From Faecalimicrobium dakarense (GTDB lineage Bacteria > Bacillota > Clostridia > Peptostreptococcales > Peptostreptococcaceae): a stretch of DNA of 47,024 nt. Numbering within the stretch: position 1 is the first letter of the stretch; every line of letters starts with the position of its first letter. The position numbers and the translations under genes were made by a program. The notes under the pieces are model-generated. The model was not told where the DNA came from. It ran no database searches and was given only the letters and a program-made list of their open reading frames with translations. Positions 1-7,435 of this stretch are shown here, one piece after another. The stretch lies in contig NZ_HG529318.1 in the NCBI RefSeq assembly GCF_000499525.1, positions 1 through 47,024 on the forward strand, in the 5' to 3' direction.

Positions 1-401
1 TTTATTAAAATATAATTGTTTTTATTTTTTTCAATCTCTTTAATGCAAGTTAATACATGTTTTTTTAATTCCTCTAATTCTATAGGTTTTAACAAATATC
101 TATAAGCTCTTACCTCATATCCTTCTTGTACATAATCTATTAAAGAAGTTATAAATATTATCTCCATTGTATTATCTACTTCTCTAATCTTTCTTGCAGT
201 ATCCATTCCATTTATTTGCCCCATTTGTATATCAAGAAGTAATATATCTATGTCTTTTAAGTTACATTCAAGTAACTCTTCTCCTAGGCTGTATTTTTTT
301 ATTTCATATTCTATATTTATATTTTTTAATATAGAATCAAGATAATCTTCTATTGATCGTTGTGTTTCTTTTTCATCTTCACAAATTGCTATCCTAATCA
401 T
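1..401 (-). CDS. Response regulator, receiver domain (AgrA/VirR-like), partial
   Basis: The reading frame starts at an ATG (399-401) behind a GGGGGAA ribosome site and runs off the window edge, so about 133 N-terminal residues are visible. It opens with MIRIAICEDE, the acidic pocket of a CheY-like receiver. LLLDIQMGQINGMD carries the phospho-acceptor Asp, ITS the conserved Thr/Ser position, and LLKPIELEEL the conserved Lys-Pro. This is the usual N-terminus of LytTR-type response regulators, whose DNA-binding domain would lie outside the window. Family assignment is firm for the receiver and inferred for the output domain. The partner kinase is not in view. Confidence 0.85.
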   Translation of the reverse strand, partial: MIRIAICEDEKETQRSIEDYLDSILKNINIEYEIKKYSLGEELLECNLKDIDILLLDIQMGQINGMDTARKIREVDNTMEIIFITSLIDYVQEGYEVRAYRYLLKPIELEELKKHVLTCIKEIEKNKNNYILI

Positions 402-632
402 AAATTCCCCCATTTTCAATTATTCTCAATTTAGAACAATTACGAACTTAATTATATTATATACTACATTCAAATATTCTCCAACTTTCACCATCCCCAT
501 TAAATATAACCATCATATTATCTTATAAATTAGTTTTATTTAATTAATCACAAAGAAAATGACTTTGATATGCCTAAGTGATAAAATATAAGCAAGTCGA
601 TAAATTGGAATTTGAAAGGAAAATGATATTAT

Positions 633-1218
633 ATGTATAATATAACGATACGCACTGCAATAGAAAGTGATAGAAAAGAAATTGCAAAAACATTTGCGGA
701 ATCCTTTTACAATGATTGGAAGTCTTTCTCAGATGATGTTGATAAAATAAGTCGTGCCTTAGAAAATGGAATAAATATAAAGCATTATCTAGTGGCAATA
801 TTAGATAACGAAATTGTTGCTTTTCTGGCGTTTGTTACAGGAAACAATAGAGCTTTTGGCATTCCCATAAAAGAGTTCCAAAAAGAGTTCGGCTATTTTA
901 AAGGATTTATGGGTGGTATGACAATAAAAAATGATTTTGAGAAGTCTTTAGAACTCCCTGATACAACTTGCTATATCGATATAGTTGGTGTAAAAAAAGC
1001 AATATATGAGAAATGGTATTGCCAGTAAGCTAATTCAGTATTTATTAAATATAAACAATTATACGGAATACACATTGTCTGTTACAAATATAAATCAACC
1101 AGCAATTTCATGTTATAAGAAAATTGGTTTCAAAGAGTATCGAAAAGAAAAAGTAAAGTACGCTAAACAAAGAGGATTTTCAGAATATATATTTTTAAAA
1201 CTTAAAAAGTCAAAATGA
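633..1218 (+). pseudogene. GNAT N-acetyltransferase, frameshifted in an A-run
   Basis: Two overlapping frames (633-1028 and 1006-1218) together give one GNAT protein of about 195 residues. The first ends with YIDIVGVKK followed by nonsense; the second opens with MRNGIASKLIQYL, which is motif A (acetyl-CoA pyrophosphate loop), and goes on to NQPAISCYKKIGF, the usual motif B. Removing one A from the seven-A run at 992-998 joins them as GVKKQYMRNGIASKL. The start has a GAAAGGA ribosome site. Either the gene is inactivated, or the run is a slippage site or sequencing error; the same lesion recurs in two other genes of the window. Substrate unknown. Confidence 0.85.
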
Positions 1219-1287
1219 TTTAATTAGAGTATTAGCTCAAATGGCAGTAGTAACTATTATGCTTATAGTAAGCTTAGTATATATTGT

Positions 1288-1316
1288 AAAAGACCTCTTG
1301 TATTGAGGTCTTTTAT
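1288..1316 (+). terminator. Rho-independent terminator after GNAT gene
   Basis: A perfect 10-bp stem (AAAAGACCTC / GAGGTCTTTT) with a 7-base loop runs into T residues, 70 bases after the GNAT stop. Confidence 0.8.
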
Positions 1317-1472
1317 AGTGCAATTTTATAATTTATATAAATATTAAATAATAAATTATACCAAATACAGGAAAAAGATGTTAGAATTCAAAGTAAAGTA
1401 TTAAAATATAAAATAATAATTCATAGTCCTAATTAGGTTTATAAGTTGTTATTTTCATTTAAGGAGTTTGTT

Positions 1473-1949
1473 ATGCAAAAAGCTATAGATTTTATAAATG
1501 GTTTGAGTACGAAGAGGTTTATATTGATATCGGTATTAGTTGCATGTTTGTTCACTATACCAATTACTTTTATCGAGATGTATCTTGGTATAAATCATTG
1601 AGGACCAAATATCGATGAGAATATTTTAGTATTTTATGCTATTACAATGGGGCCTATAATAGAATCTATCTTAATAATCTTTATCACTAAGTTAGTAGGA
1701 AAATTTACAAAAAATAAATTTAAGATTACTATAATAACAGCTATATTATTTGCTTGTGGTCATACATATAGCTATGAGTATAAATTTCTAATCTTTGTCC
1801 CATCGTTGATATTGGTATGTTCATATGTTTTATATGATAATAAAAGCAGCAAGATAAGTTCATTTTCAATAATGACTATTATTCATAGTTTATATAATTT
1901 GATGCAAATTTTATCGACTGAATTGATCTATTATTATTTGGTAAATTGA
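1473..1949 (+). pseudogene. CPBP-family intramembrane protease-like protein, in-frame TGA
   Basis: An ATG with an AAGGAG ribosome site starts a frame of 158 codons that is continuous except for one TGA at 1599-1601, in the context INH-stop-GPNIDEN; TGG would restore it. The rest shows several membrane segments and degenerate CPBP (Abi/CAAX protease) motifs: GPIIES for the EE motif, FACGH for the FxxxH motif, HSLYN for the final HxxxN motif. CPBP proteins often serve in bacteriocin self-immunity. The first motif has only one Glu, so even a restored protein may be atypical. A GTG/ATG reinitiation at 1647 would give a 100-residue C-terminal fragment. Confidence 0.65.
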
Positions 1950-2010
1950 TTAAAATCATTTGATTAGAAAGTGAAAAATATTTAAATCAGTAGTGGTATG
2001 ATTTCTGTTT

Positions 2011-2096
2011 TATTAAAGTTAATCCCCTTAGAATCAATTGATTTTAAGGGGATTTTTACTAGATATCTTTAAAATAAGTTTGTAAAAACTAGTTAG
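2011..2096 (+). repeat. Array repeat R1 (hairpin plus right box)
   Basis: Hairpin AATCCCCTTAGAATC / GATTTTAAGGGGATT at 2021-2055, then ACTAGATATCTTTAAA and the right box ending AAAACTAGTT. The left box is not recognisable. The loop differs from the other copies. Confidence 0.8.
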
Positions 2097-2605
2097 TCAT
2101 TATCAACTTTTTTTAATTTTGATTTTGCAATAATATAACAACTCGTTCCGAAGAAAAGAGTAGCACAAATCCATACAATAATTTGAAACAATCCTATATT
2201 AATTCTTTCTCCCAAAAGTGTCGGGAATATGTATTCCATCATAACAAGCATAGAAAATCCCCATTGTATTGCTGCTATTATAGTTTGTTTTTTTGATTTT
2301 TTTAACTGTGTAGAATACGTAGCATTATCATCGAATTCCGTTTTATCAACACCACTTTTTCTTAATTTGATAAGAATATAATAAGCATTAAATTGCTGAA
2401 TAAAAAACATAGCAAATGTACCAAATGTTAATTTATGATTAATAGAATCAAAAATAAGACTAACTAGCATACAGATTGTAAGTAGATAAAATGTATATAA
2501 ATTTGCAGTTGTAAGTGTTTCATTAATTATACCTTGTTGATACTCATCTCTTTCTTCTACATATCCTATGTAATGTTTTAAAAGTTTGTTTTCTAGTTTA
2601 TTCAT
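2093..2605 (-). CDS. Multipass membrane protein of an XRE-membrane module
   Basis: 170 residues. About 40 soluble N-terminal residues (YIGYVEERDEYQQG) precede two membrane segments near residues 38-75, a charged stretch and two more near 110-165, ending with a Lys-rich tail. The layout resembles the DUF3278/DUF6773-like proteins found beside small XRE regulators in Clostridia; the exact Pfam family is inferred. It lies 4 bases after the XRE gene and shares its promoter, with a GGAGGGG ribosome site. The stop overlaps the right edge of repeat R1. Function unknown. Confidence 0.75.
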   Translation of the reverse strand: MNKLENKLLKHYIGYVEERDEYQQGIINETLTTANLYTFYLLTICMLVSLIFDSINHKLTFGTFAMFFIQQFNAYYILIKLRKSGVDKTEFDDNATYSTQLKKSKKQTIIAAIQWGFSMLVMMEYIFPTLLGERINIGLFQIIVWICATLFFGTSCYIIAKSKLKKVDND

Positions 2606-2609
2606 ACTT

Positions 2610-2801
2610 TTATTCCCCTCCCCAAAATAGTGTATTTAAATCAGTCCCTAGAGCTTTTGCAATCCTAATGCATAAATCTAAAGATGGATTATATTTTTGA
2701 TTTTCAATTAAATTTATAGTTTGCCTTGCAACACCTACTTGTTTTGCCAATTCTAATTGAGACATCTTAGATAAAGTTCGATACTCTTTTATTTTGTTCA
2801 T
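2610..2801 (-). CDS. XRE-family transcriptional regulator (63 aa)
   Basis: A single helix-turn-helix domain: [20 protein letters not shown] is the HTH and [20 protein letters not shown] the following helices, as in Cro/C1 and YgzD-like mini-regulators. A frame open further upstream would give 93 residues, but the AGGTGAT ribosome site lies right before the ATG at 2799-2801, so that start is chosen. First gene of a two-gene operon with the downstream membrane protein. A perfect palindrome in its 5' leader suggests autoregulation. Confidence 0.85.
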   Translation of the reverse strand: MNKIKEYRTLSKMSQLELAKQVGVARQTINLIENQKYNPSLDLCIRIAKALGTDLNTLFWGGE

Positions 2802-2820
2802 AACATCACCTCTACAATAA

Positions 2821-2878
2821 AAGTCATATATATATGACTTATTAGTATAATAATACTCTTTTGGATTTTTAGTGTCAA
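2821..2878 (-). promoter_or_regulatory. Promoter and palindromic operator of the XRE operon
   Basis: Reading minus: -35 TTGACA (2873-2878), 17-base spacer, -10 TATTAT (2850-2855), then a perfect 20-bp palindrome at 2821-2840 (half AAGTCATATA) just after the expected +1. The position fits repression by the encoded XRE protein. Confidence 0.75.
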
Positions 2879-2926
2879 GTATATGTGACATAAATAAAAT
2901 TAATTGTAATTATTATTTTGGATTTT

Positions 2927-2976
2927 AAGAGCACTTTTACTAGTTATATTTAGATGCGTTTTTAGGGCGTAGTTAT
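2927..2976 (+). repeat. Array repeat fragment R1b (right half only)
   Basis: Begins inside the right hairpin arm (GGATTTTAAGAGCAC) and continues with TTTTACTAGTTATATTTAGATGCG-type right box sequence. Left arm and left box are absent. Same orientation as all others. Confidence 0.65.
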
Positions 2977-3027
2977 TATAAATATTAAAATATATATTTT
3001 TTAAATTTCAGTCATAATATAAAAATC

Positions 3028-3070
3028 AATGTGATATATATGTAATATAGAGATATAAATATATCACATT
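3028..3070 (+). promoter_or_regulatory. Inverted-repeat operator ahead of DUF3796-XRE operon
   Basis: 12-bp perfect arms AATGTGATATAT (3028-3039) and ATATATCACATT (3059-3070), 19 bases apart, immediately before the ribosome site of the membrane-protein gene. Probable binding site of the XRE protein encoded second in this operon. A similar arrangement precedes the paralogous operon at 34.3 kb. Confidence 0.65.
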
Positions 3071-3089
3071 AACGGAGGGGGATTTATTT

Positions 3090-3452
3090 ATGAAAGAGTT
3101 AAACAAGTATTCAATTCTATTTGCACTTTTTGGATTTTTAGGTTTTAAAGAATTAAACGGTGATCCACTAGGACTTCTATATTTTGCGTTCTTTGGTCAA
3201 CTTTCTCACATTTGGTGGAACAAGTTAGGTGATTATGAAGATGAGCGATTAATTTATAATAAACATCGAGCAGCTTCTATATCATTTAAGATAGGTTTTG
3301 TTCTAGCAGTTGTATCAAGTGTATTAATTAATATATATATAGTAGATGTTCTAACACTTTATAGGATGCAAGTATTAATACTAGCACTTACTTTTGCACT
3401 ATCAGTGAATTTATGGGCATTTTTAACTTACAAATTTGATACAGGGAACTAA
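3090..3452 (+). CDS. DUF3796-like membrane protein
   Basis: 120 residues. It begins with a hydrophobic stretch containing FALFGFLGFKELNGDP, the FLGF signature of DUF3796 proteins, followed by LYFAFFGQLSHIWW, a charged linker (GDYEDERLIYNKHRA) and two more membrane segments. Start chosen at the ATG 8 bases after GGAGGGGG. The XRE regulator gene follows after 5 bases. Clostridial DUF3796-XRE pairs are common, but their function is unknown. A diverged paralogue lies at 34342-34689. Confidence 0.8.
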   Translation: MKELNKYSILFALFGFLGFKELNGDPLGLLYFAFFGQLSHIWWNKLGDYEDERLIYNKHRAASISFKIGFVLAVVSSVLINIYIVDVLTLYRMQVLILALTFALSVNLWAFLTYKFDTGN

Positions 3453-3457
3453 AAATT

Positions 3458-3661
3458 ATGACAAAATTTATTAGTAATTTAAAGAAGTACCGTCAATTTA
3501 ATGAGTTAACTCAAGAAGAATTGGCTAATAAAGTTAATGTTAGAAGAGAAACTATAGCTCGTTTAGAAAATGCAAAATACAATCCTTCACTTGAATTAGC
3601 TGTTAGAATATCAAAAGAATTGCATACTGCGATTGAAGAATTATTTATTTTTGAATTTTAG
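3458..3661 (+). CDS. XRE-family transcriptional regulator (67 aa)
   Basis: Compact helix-turn-helix protein: ELTQEELANKVNVRRETIAR followed by LENAKYNPSLELAVRISKEL, ending IEELFIFEF. This matches the short YgzD/PbsX-like regulators with the ETIxxLEnxxYNPSL signature. Co-transcribed with the preceding membrane gene (5-base gap). Likely represses its own operon through the inverted repeat at 3028-3070. Repeat R2 starts at its stop codon. Confidence 0.85.
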   Translation: MTKFISNLKKYRQFNELTQEELANKVNVRRETIARLENAKYNPSLELAVRISKELHTAIEELFIFEF

Positions 3662-3793
3662 CTAGTTACTAAATTTCACTTTAGAAATTTGTTATATTTG
3701 AAATAAAATAACGCCATTAGAATTCATTCATTTGGATTCTAATGGCGTTTTCAATGGTTATCTTTAAATAACTTTTTAAGAAGTAGTATTTCT
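3661..3793 (+). repeat. Array repeat R2 (full, flipped apex)
   Basis: Left box CTAGTTACTAAATTTCACTT, hairpin AACGCCATTAGAATTC / GGATTCTAATGGCGTT (3710-3749), right box. The apex reads TCATTTGG, the opposite strand of the commoner AAATAAATGG. The compensated base pairs (GCCATTAG / CTAATGGC) show the stem is maintained. Confidence 0.85.
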
Positions 3794-3800
3794 TATGAAT

Positions 3801-3827
3801 GTACACAAAACATCTGCTTTAGTGGAA
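3801..3827 (+). repeat. Hairpin module H, copy 1
   Basis: Core AAAACATCTGCTTT within a short inverted repeat, just right of R2 and ahead of the SdpR promoter. Related copies lie near 4775, 17418, 27047, 27545, 39301 and 39882. Confidence 0.55.
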
Positions 3828-3858
3828 ATTTAATAAAAATTAAAAATATGAGAAATAG

Positions 3859-3930
3859 TTGAAATTTTTTTCTTGATTAGTATATAATATAGATATAAAT
3901 ATTTAACTAATTAGTTAAATATTTATATCT
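3859..3930 (+). promoter_or_regulatory. SdpR-type promoter with a 40-bp perfect palindrome
   Basis: -35 TTGAAA (3859-3864), 18-base spacer, -10 TATAAT (3883-3888), then a perfect inverted repeat of 20-base arms at 3891-3930 (centre ACTAATTAGT) filling the 5' leader up to the ribosome site. SdpR represses its own sdpRI operon in Bacillus, so this is the expected operator position. As RNA the palindrome would also form a strong hairpin. Confidence 0.8.
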
Positions 3931-3947
3931 ATATTTAGGAGGAAATC

Positions 3948-4208
3948 ATGATTAAAGTATTTAAAGCATTAAGTGATGAAACAAGAAGAGAAATTTTAAA
4001 ATTACTTAATGAACGAGATATGAATGCAGGAGAAATAGCTAACTGCTTTAAAATGTCTAAACCAGCAATATCTAAGCACTTAGATATTTTAAGAGATGCA
4101 GAGCTTGTCACTTCAGAGAAAAAAGGGCAATTTTTAATCTATTCTATAAATACATCAGTTATTCAAGAAGTTCTTGGTGGTTTTTTAGATACTTTTACTA
4201 AAAAATAG
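3948..4208 (+). CDS. ArsR-family autorepressor (SdpR-like)
   Basis: 86 residues. FKALSDETRREILKLL is the classic ArsR/SdpR N-terminus; AGEIANCF-KMSKPAISKHL is the winged-helix recognition region, followed by LVTSEKKGQFLIYSIN (wing). There is no metal-binding ELCV-type Cys motif, which fits SdpR rather than a metal sensor. AGGAGG ribosome site. The SdpI-like gene follows after 9 bases. By analogy with Bacillus, SdpI at the membrane would sequester SdpR on contact with toxin; this is family inference. Confidence 0.88.
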   Translation: MIKVFKALSDETRREILKLLNERDMNAGEIANCFKMSKPAISKHLDILRDAELVTSEKKGQFLIYSINTSVIQEVLGGFLDTFTKK

Positions 4209-4217
4209 GAGGAATGT

Positions 4218-4697
4218 ATGGAAATAGTAGGTTTAATATTAATTACGATAACAATATTAGGAGTATATATAAATGCTCCCAATATGTTAGGTCTTTCAAA
4301 GGATAATCCTAAAGTTAAAACAGTTAGAGCTATACAGATACTATGTTTAATAGTCATTATAAGTCGTACTTTATTGCCACTTTTGGGAATGGATAAGCTA
4401 TTTTCACCTGAAATTAATGACAAGATATCGGTGGGTATAAATGCCATTATAATTATGTACTTTGGAAATTTACTGCCTAAAATACCAATTTATAAAAATA
4501 TAGAGATAAAGAATTCGTGGGCAACAGGCGATGAAAGAGTTTGGAGAAAAGCGACTAAAGTTTTTTCTTATTTATCATTTTTTATAGCTATATCAATGTT
4601 TATATTAAGTTTTCATTTTGATTCAAGTAAAGTTACTACAGTATGTCAATTTATATGGTTTTTTAATACCGTTATTATATTTACTAAGTTACTATAA
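4218..4697 (+). CDS. SdpI-family immunity membrane protein (short form)
   Basis: 159 residues with about five to six hydrophobic segments. The SdpI domain signature is visible: MYFGNLLPKIPIYKNI, then NSWATGDERVWRKATKV, corresponding to GNxMPK and GIRTPWTLSDExVWxKTH. It lacks the N-terminal DUF1648 part present in the second SdpI (6322-6972). Second gene of the SdpR-SdpI operon, 9 bases after the repressor. Probable role: protection against an SdpC-like toxin and signal relay to the repressor. No toxin gene is nearby. Confidence 0.8.
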   Translation: MEIVGLILITITILGVYINAPNMLGLSKDNPKVKTVRAIQILCLIVIISRTLLPLLGMDKLFSPEINDKISVGINAIIIMYFGNLLPKIPIYKNIEIKNSWATGDERVWRKATKVFSYLSFFIAISMFILSFHFDSSKVTTVCQFIWFFNTVIIFTKLL

Positions 4698-4743
4698 CAA
4701 GAAATTTAAATATATTAAAATAAAATAACTAATATATAAATTT

Positions 4744-4772
4744 ATAGAGCGATAAGAGATTGCTCTATTTTT
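4744..4772 (+). terminator. Terminator after SdpI gene
   Basis: Stem ATAGAGC / GCTCTAT with an 11-base loop followed by TTTTTA, 47 bases after the SdpI stop. Confidence 0.7.
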
Positions 4773-4774
4773 AT

Positions 4775-4868
4775 GTTCATAAAAACATATGATTTTTAGA
4801 ATCCATTTATTTGGATTTTAAAGGCATTTTTACTAGTTATTTTTAAATATGTTTTTATGAACTAGTTA
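4775..4868 (+). repeat. Array repeat R3 with partial module H (flipped apex)
   Basis: Begins with module-H-like GTTCATAAAAACATATG, merges into a hairpin with AATCCATTTATTTGGATT apex (flipped form), then TTTTTACTAGTTATTTTTAAA and a right box ending GAACTAGTT. The left box is replaced by the H-like stretch. Confidence 0.75.
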
Positions 4869-4892
4869 AAAAGCACTCCTAGGAGTGCTTTT
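4869..4892 (-). terminator. Bidirectional terminator hairpin of the yidC operon
   Basis: Perfect 24-bp palindrome AAAAGCACTCCT / AGGAGTGCTTTT two bases past the YidC stop, abutting R3. T-runs on both sides allow termination in either direction. Confidence 0.8.
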
Positions 4893-4894
4893 CT

Positions 4895-5554
4895 TTATTC
4901 TAATGCCAATTTATTTTTTGATTTAAAATAAATTCTAAAGCATATATCTTCAATTAATGCGTAAACACTACTCGTTATAAAATATAAACCTAATGCAACT
5001 GGAGTTCTTGCAGTTAATATAAAACTCATAACTACTGTCATTATAGCCATATGTTTATTAAGTGCTACTTGAGAACTAGTCTTAAAATAAGGTATATAGC
5101 TTATTAAACTGGGTGCTAACATTGTTAACGTATATATACAAGGTATTATAAATAAATTATCAGACATGCTTAAGTTATTTACCCAAGGGACTATCAAACT
5201 AGAAAAATTCTGTGGCATACTTGAAAATACCCTATAAAGTGCAAATACTATTGGCATTTGAAGTAATAAAGTAGAACAGCCTAACATACTTTTCATGCTC
5301 TCAGTTGCGTGTAATTGCATCTGTTTTTCAAGCTCCTTAGAATTATTTTTATATTTCTCCTTTAATTGATTCATCTTCTCAGCCATGTCTTGTTGTTTTC
5401 TCATAGAGAATTTTTGTTTCATAGATAACGGCATAATTATTAATTTAACCATTAATGTTACAACAATTATTGCAACTCCTAAATCTCCTGTAAAACTAAA
5501 TAATATACTTAATAAATCTTGTAATATACTTGAAATGAAATTCATTTTATTCAC
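4895..5554 (-). CDS. yidC: YidC/Oxa1-family membrane insertase paralogue
   Basis: 219 residues. After a hydrophobic N-terminus comes a segment GVAIIVVTLMVKLIIMPLSM, with the cytoplasmic positive loop QKFSMRKQQDMAEKMNQLKE as in YidC/SpoIIIJ, then TLLLQMPIVFALYRVF and further membrane helices to residue 200. It inserts proteins into the cytoplasmic membrane. It lacks an obvious lipobox signal peptide and is shorter than housekeeping SpoIIIJ, so it is probably an accessory paralogue. The rnpA-jag-mnmE context of the core copy is absent. Gene order here is small membrane gene, then yidC. Confidence 0.88.
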   Translation of the reverse strand: MNKMNFISSILQDLLSILFSFTGDLGVAIIVVTLMVKLIIMPLSMKQKFSMRKQQDMAEKMNQLKEKYKNNSKELEKQMQLHATESMKSMLGCSTLLLQMPIVFALYRVFSSMPQNFSSLIVPWVNNLSMSDNLFIIPCIYTLTMLAPSLISYIPYFKTSSQVALNKHMAIMTVVMSFILTARTPVALGLYFITSSVYALIEDICFRIYFKSKNKLALE

Positions 5555-5604
5555 TCCTTATAATTATAATTTAATATTTCGGATTAAAAAAAATTCATTT
5601 CAAA

Positions 5605-5835
5605 TTAAAACAGACTACAATACCTCCAAATATCATATTTCTGAAATACAAAATACTCTTTTGGTATTAAGTTATAGAAATATCCTAGTCTATTATAAAA
5701 AACAGTCTTTATAAAAGTATAATTAATTTTAGAACATAAAAGTTCTTTACAGAAGTAAACTAGAGAGCCAATTATGGAAATTAAAAATGCCACATAGATT
5801 AATATATAAATTATATTATCTATATCAGGTCTCAT
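5605..5835 (-). CDS. Small membrane protein upstream of yidC paralogue
   Basis: 76 residues from ATG 5833-5835, behind a GAGGTG ribosome site (a GTG nine bases further up overlaps that site and is rejected). One hydrophobic segment near residues 8-30 ([20 protein letters not shown]), then a basic and aromatic tail (KYDIWRYC). It is 50 bases ahead of the YidC paralogue on the same strand, suggesting co-expression; it may be a substrate or partner of that insertase. No family recognised. It resembles membrane-active peptide genes in size only. Confidence 0.55.
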   Translation of the reverse strand: MRPDIDNIIYILIYVAFLISIIGSLVYFCKELLCSKINYTFIKTVFYNRLGYFYNLIPKEYFVFQKYDIWRYCSLF

Positions 5836-5946
5836 TATTTTCACCTCACAATTAATTTACTTACAATAAATAATACTATAATTATATGAAAATATCTATT
5901 CAAATATTTATATAAATATAGTATATCTTTAAATGTGTTAGTTAAA

Positions 5947-6042
5947 ACCTATTTAAATAATTTTCAAAATAGGTCTTGATTCTATATAACCTATCTGCTA
6001 CATTCTATTTAGAAATATTTTTAAATAGACTTCAAAGGAGGG
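5947..6042 (+). promoter_or_regulatory. Leader of second sdpRI operon, inverted repeats and ribosome site
   Basis: ACCTATTT (5947-5954) and AAATAGGT (5967-5974) form an 8-bp inverted repeat, and CTATTTA / TAAATAG (6005-6028) a second. The AAAGGAGGG ribosome site is at 6034-6042 and fixes translation start near 6051. Confidence 0.5.
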
Positions 6043-6050
6043 ATTTTTTT

Positions 6051-6329
6051 ATAGGATTTCAAGAGACCTTCAAGGCATTTTCTGACCCAATAAGAAGAGA
6101 TATATTAATACTACTAAAAGACGGGAAAAAGTCAGCTGGAGAGATTGGTTCTAAATTTGATATGACTGGAGCTAGCATATCCTATCACCTATCAATATTA
6201 AAAAAAGCTGACTTAATATCTGAGTCAAAATACAAAAATTTTATTTATTATCAACTTAATATATCTGTATTTGAAGAAGTTATGATATGGATATCTCAAT
6301 TTAAAGAAGGGGGAAAAGAAGATGTATAA
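6051..6329 (+). CDS. SdpR-like ArsR-family repressor, start codon ATA
   Basis: The conserved SdpR N-terminus (xGFQETFKAFSDPIRRDIL) begins at 6051, 8 bases after a perfect AGGAGG, but the codon there is ATA rather than ATG. The only canonical in-frame alternative is a TTG at 5976, upstream of the ribosome site and without one of its own. The winged helix follows (SAGEIGSKFDMTGASISYHL). Either AUA is used weakly, or the start codon has been lost. The gene overlaps the SdpI gene by 8 bases. Confidence 0.75.
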   Translation: MGFQETFKAFSDPIRRDILILLKDGKKSAGEIGSKFDMTGASISYHLSILKKADLISESKYKNFIYYQLNISVFEEVMIWISQFKEGGKEDV

Positions 6330-6972
6330 AAAATTAGGAAAACTATACTGGTTTTTATCTACTTTACCAACCATAATAACTTTAATAATTTTACCCTACT
6401 TGCCAAATCAAATACCTGTTCATTATAGTTTAGGAGGAGAAGTAAATCGTTATGGCAGTAAGTACGAATCACTTGTACTACCTCTGATATGCATTATAAT
6501 TGCATTTTTAATTCCTTATTTGAGCAATCGTTATGATAAATATGATATTAAATCAAAATCAAATATAAGGGTTAATAATCTAATGTTCATTGTAATGAAT
6601 ATATTAAACTTATTTTTCTTATACAATGCTTACACAATGTCAGATAATTTAAATGGAAATTTAAGTTCTAATATATTTAATGGAATACTTCCTATAACAT
6701 TTATAATAATGGGAAATTATATGCCGAAAACTACTCCAAATCCTGTGTTCGGTATAAGAATAAAAGCAACATTAAGTGATGAAGATGTTTGGTATAAAAC
6801 CCATAGAATGGCAGGTAAATTATGGGTTATTACTGGAGTAGTGACATTAATTATAGTTGCATGGAGTAGTTTTGATTTTGGAGTTACTGTTAGTATGATT
6901 GTTTTTGTAATTGATGTTTTTATACCAATTGTTTACGCAAATAAGATTTATAAACTAAAAAATAATGCTTAA
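6322..6972 (+). CDS. sdpI: SdpI-family immunity protein, full length
   Basis: 216 residues. An N-terminal DUF1648 part shows LPNQIPVHYSLGGEVNRYGS (the IPxHxxxxGxxxxy signature). Middle membrane helices are followed by the SdpI domain: IIMGNYMPKTTPNP, then GIRIKATLSDEDVWYKTHRM. About six membrane segments. In Bacillus, SdpI confers immunity to the SdpC toxin and traps SdpR. It overlaps the SdpR-like gene by 8 bases, as translationally coupled pairs do. It differs in architecture from the shorter SdpI at 4218-4697, so the two modules are distinct acquisitions rather than a recent duplication. Confidence 0.9.
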   Translation: MYKKLGKLYWFLSTLPTIITLIILPYLPNQIPVHYSLGGEVNRYGSKYESLVLPLICIIIAFLIPYLSNRYDKYDIKSKSNIRVNNLMFIVMNILNLFFLYNAYTMSDNLNGNLSSNIFNGILPITFIIMGNYMPKTTPNPVFGIRIKATLSDEDVWYKTHRMAGKLWVITGVVTLIIVAWSSFDFGVTVSMIVFVIDVFIPIVYANKIYKLKNNA

Positions 6973-7010
6973 CTTAATAAATTTACTCGATTAAAGAAGG
7001 GGTGCTTTAT

Positions 7011-7325
7011 ATGATAGATACTTTAATAATTTTAATGGTTGGTGTTTTAGGAATTGTATTTGGAGCTTTAGTAAGAAAGTATAAAATGGTTTATGTTATC
7101 AGGGGCTTAGACATAGAAAAATATGATAAGGATAAACTTTGCAATATAGTAAGCTCAATGCTTATAATATATGGAATAACTATGGTTGCCGTAAGTTTTG
7201 TAAATCACTTATTAGGTGGAGGAGATAATACAGTTACTACAATAGCAATGATAGCATCAATACTAGGGTTATCTATAGGAATTCCTATGAGAGCAAAGAA
7301 TTATGCTAGTTTAAATAATCTATAG
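7011..7325 (+). CDS. DUF3784-like small membrane protein
   Basis: 104 residues from ATG 7011; a GTG at 7002 sits inside the AAGAAGGGG ribosome site and is rejected. Three hydrophobic segments near residues 3-25, 42-62 and 74-92. After the first comes VRKYKMVYVIRGLDIEKYDKDKLCN, which resembles the yxLIAGYNxxxxxxxdxxkL linker of DUF3784 proteins. Possibly the third gene of the SdpR-SdpI operon, 38 bases downstream. Function unknown. Confidence 0.7.
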   Translation: MIDTLIILMVGVLGIVFGALVRKYKMVYVIRGLDIEKYDKDKLCNIVSSMLIIYGITMVAVSFVNHLLGGGDNTVTTIAMIASILGLSIGIPMRAKNYASLNNL

Positions 7326-7382
7326 TAATTGTAGAGAGGTTCTTATGGCTACATTTAAAAGTTCAAGTACCATCATAAAATT

Positions 7383-7423
7383 AGAAATGTCAGACTTTAT
7401 TTTTACTAAGTCTGACATTTCTT
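7383..7423. terminator. Bidirectional terminator between convergent genes
   Basis: A 15-bp perfect stem (AGAAATGTCAGACTT / AAGTCTGACATTTCT) lies between the DUF3784-like gene and the convergent DeoR gene. Confidence 0.8.
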
Positions 7424-7435
7424 TAATTAATCATA

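Noticed and set aside
1241-1306. 21-aa open frame MAVVTIMLIVSLVYIVKDLL after the GNAT gene
   Set aside because: Hydrophobic, but it has no ribosome site and its end lies in the terminator hairpin.
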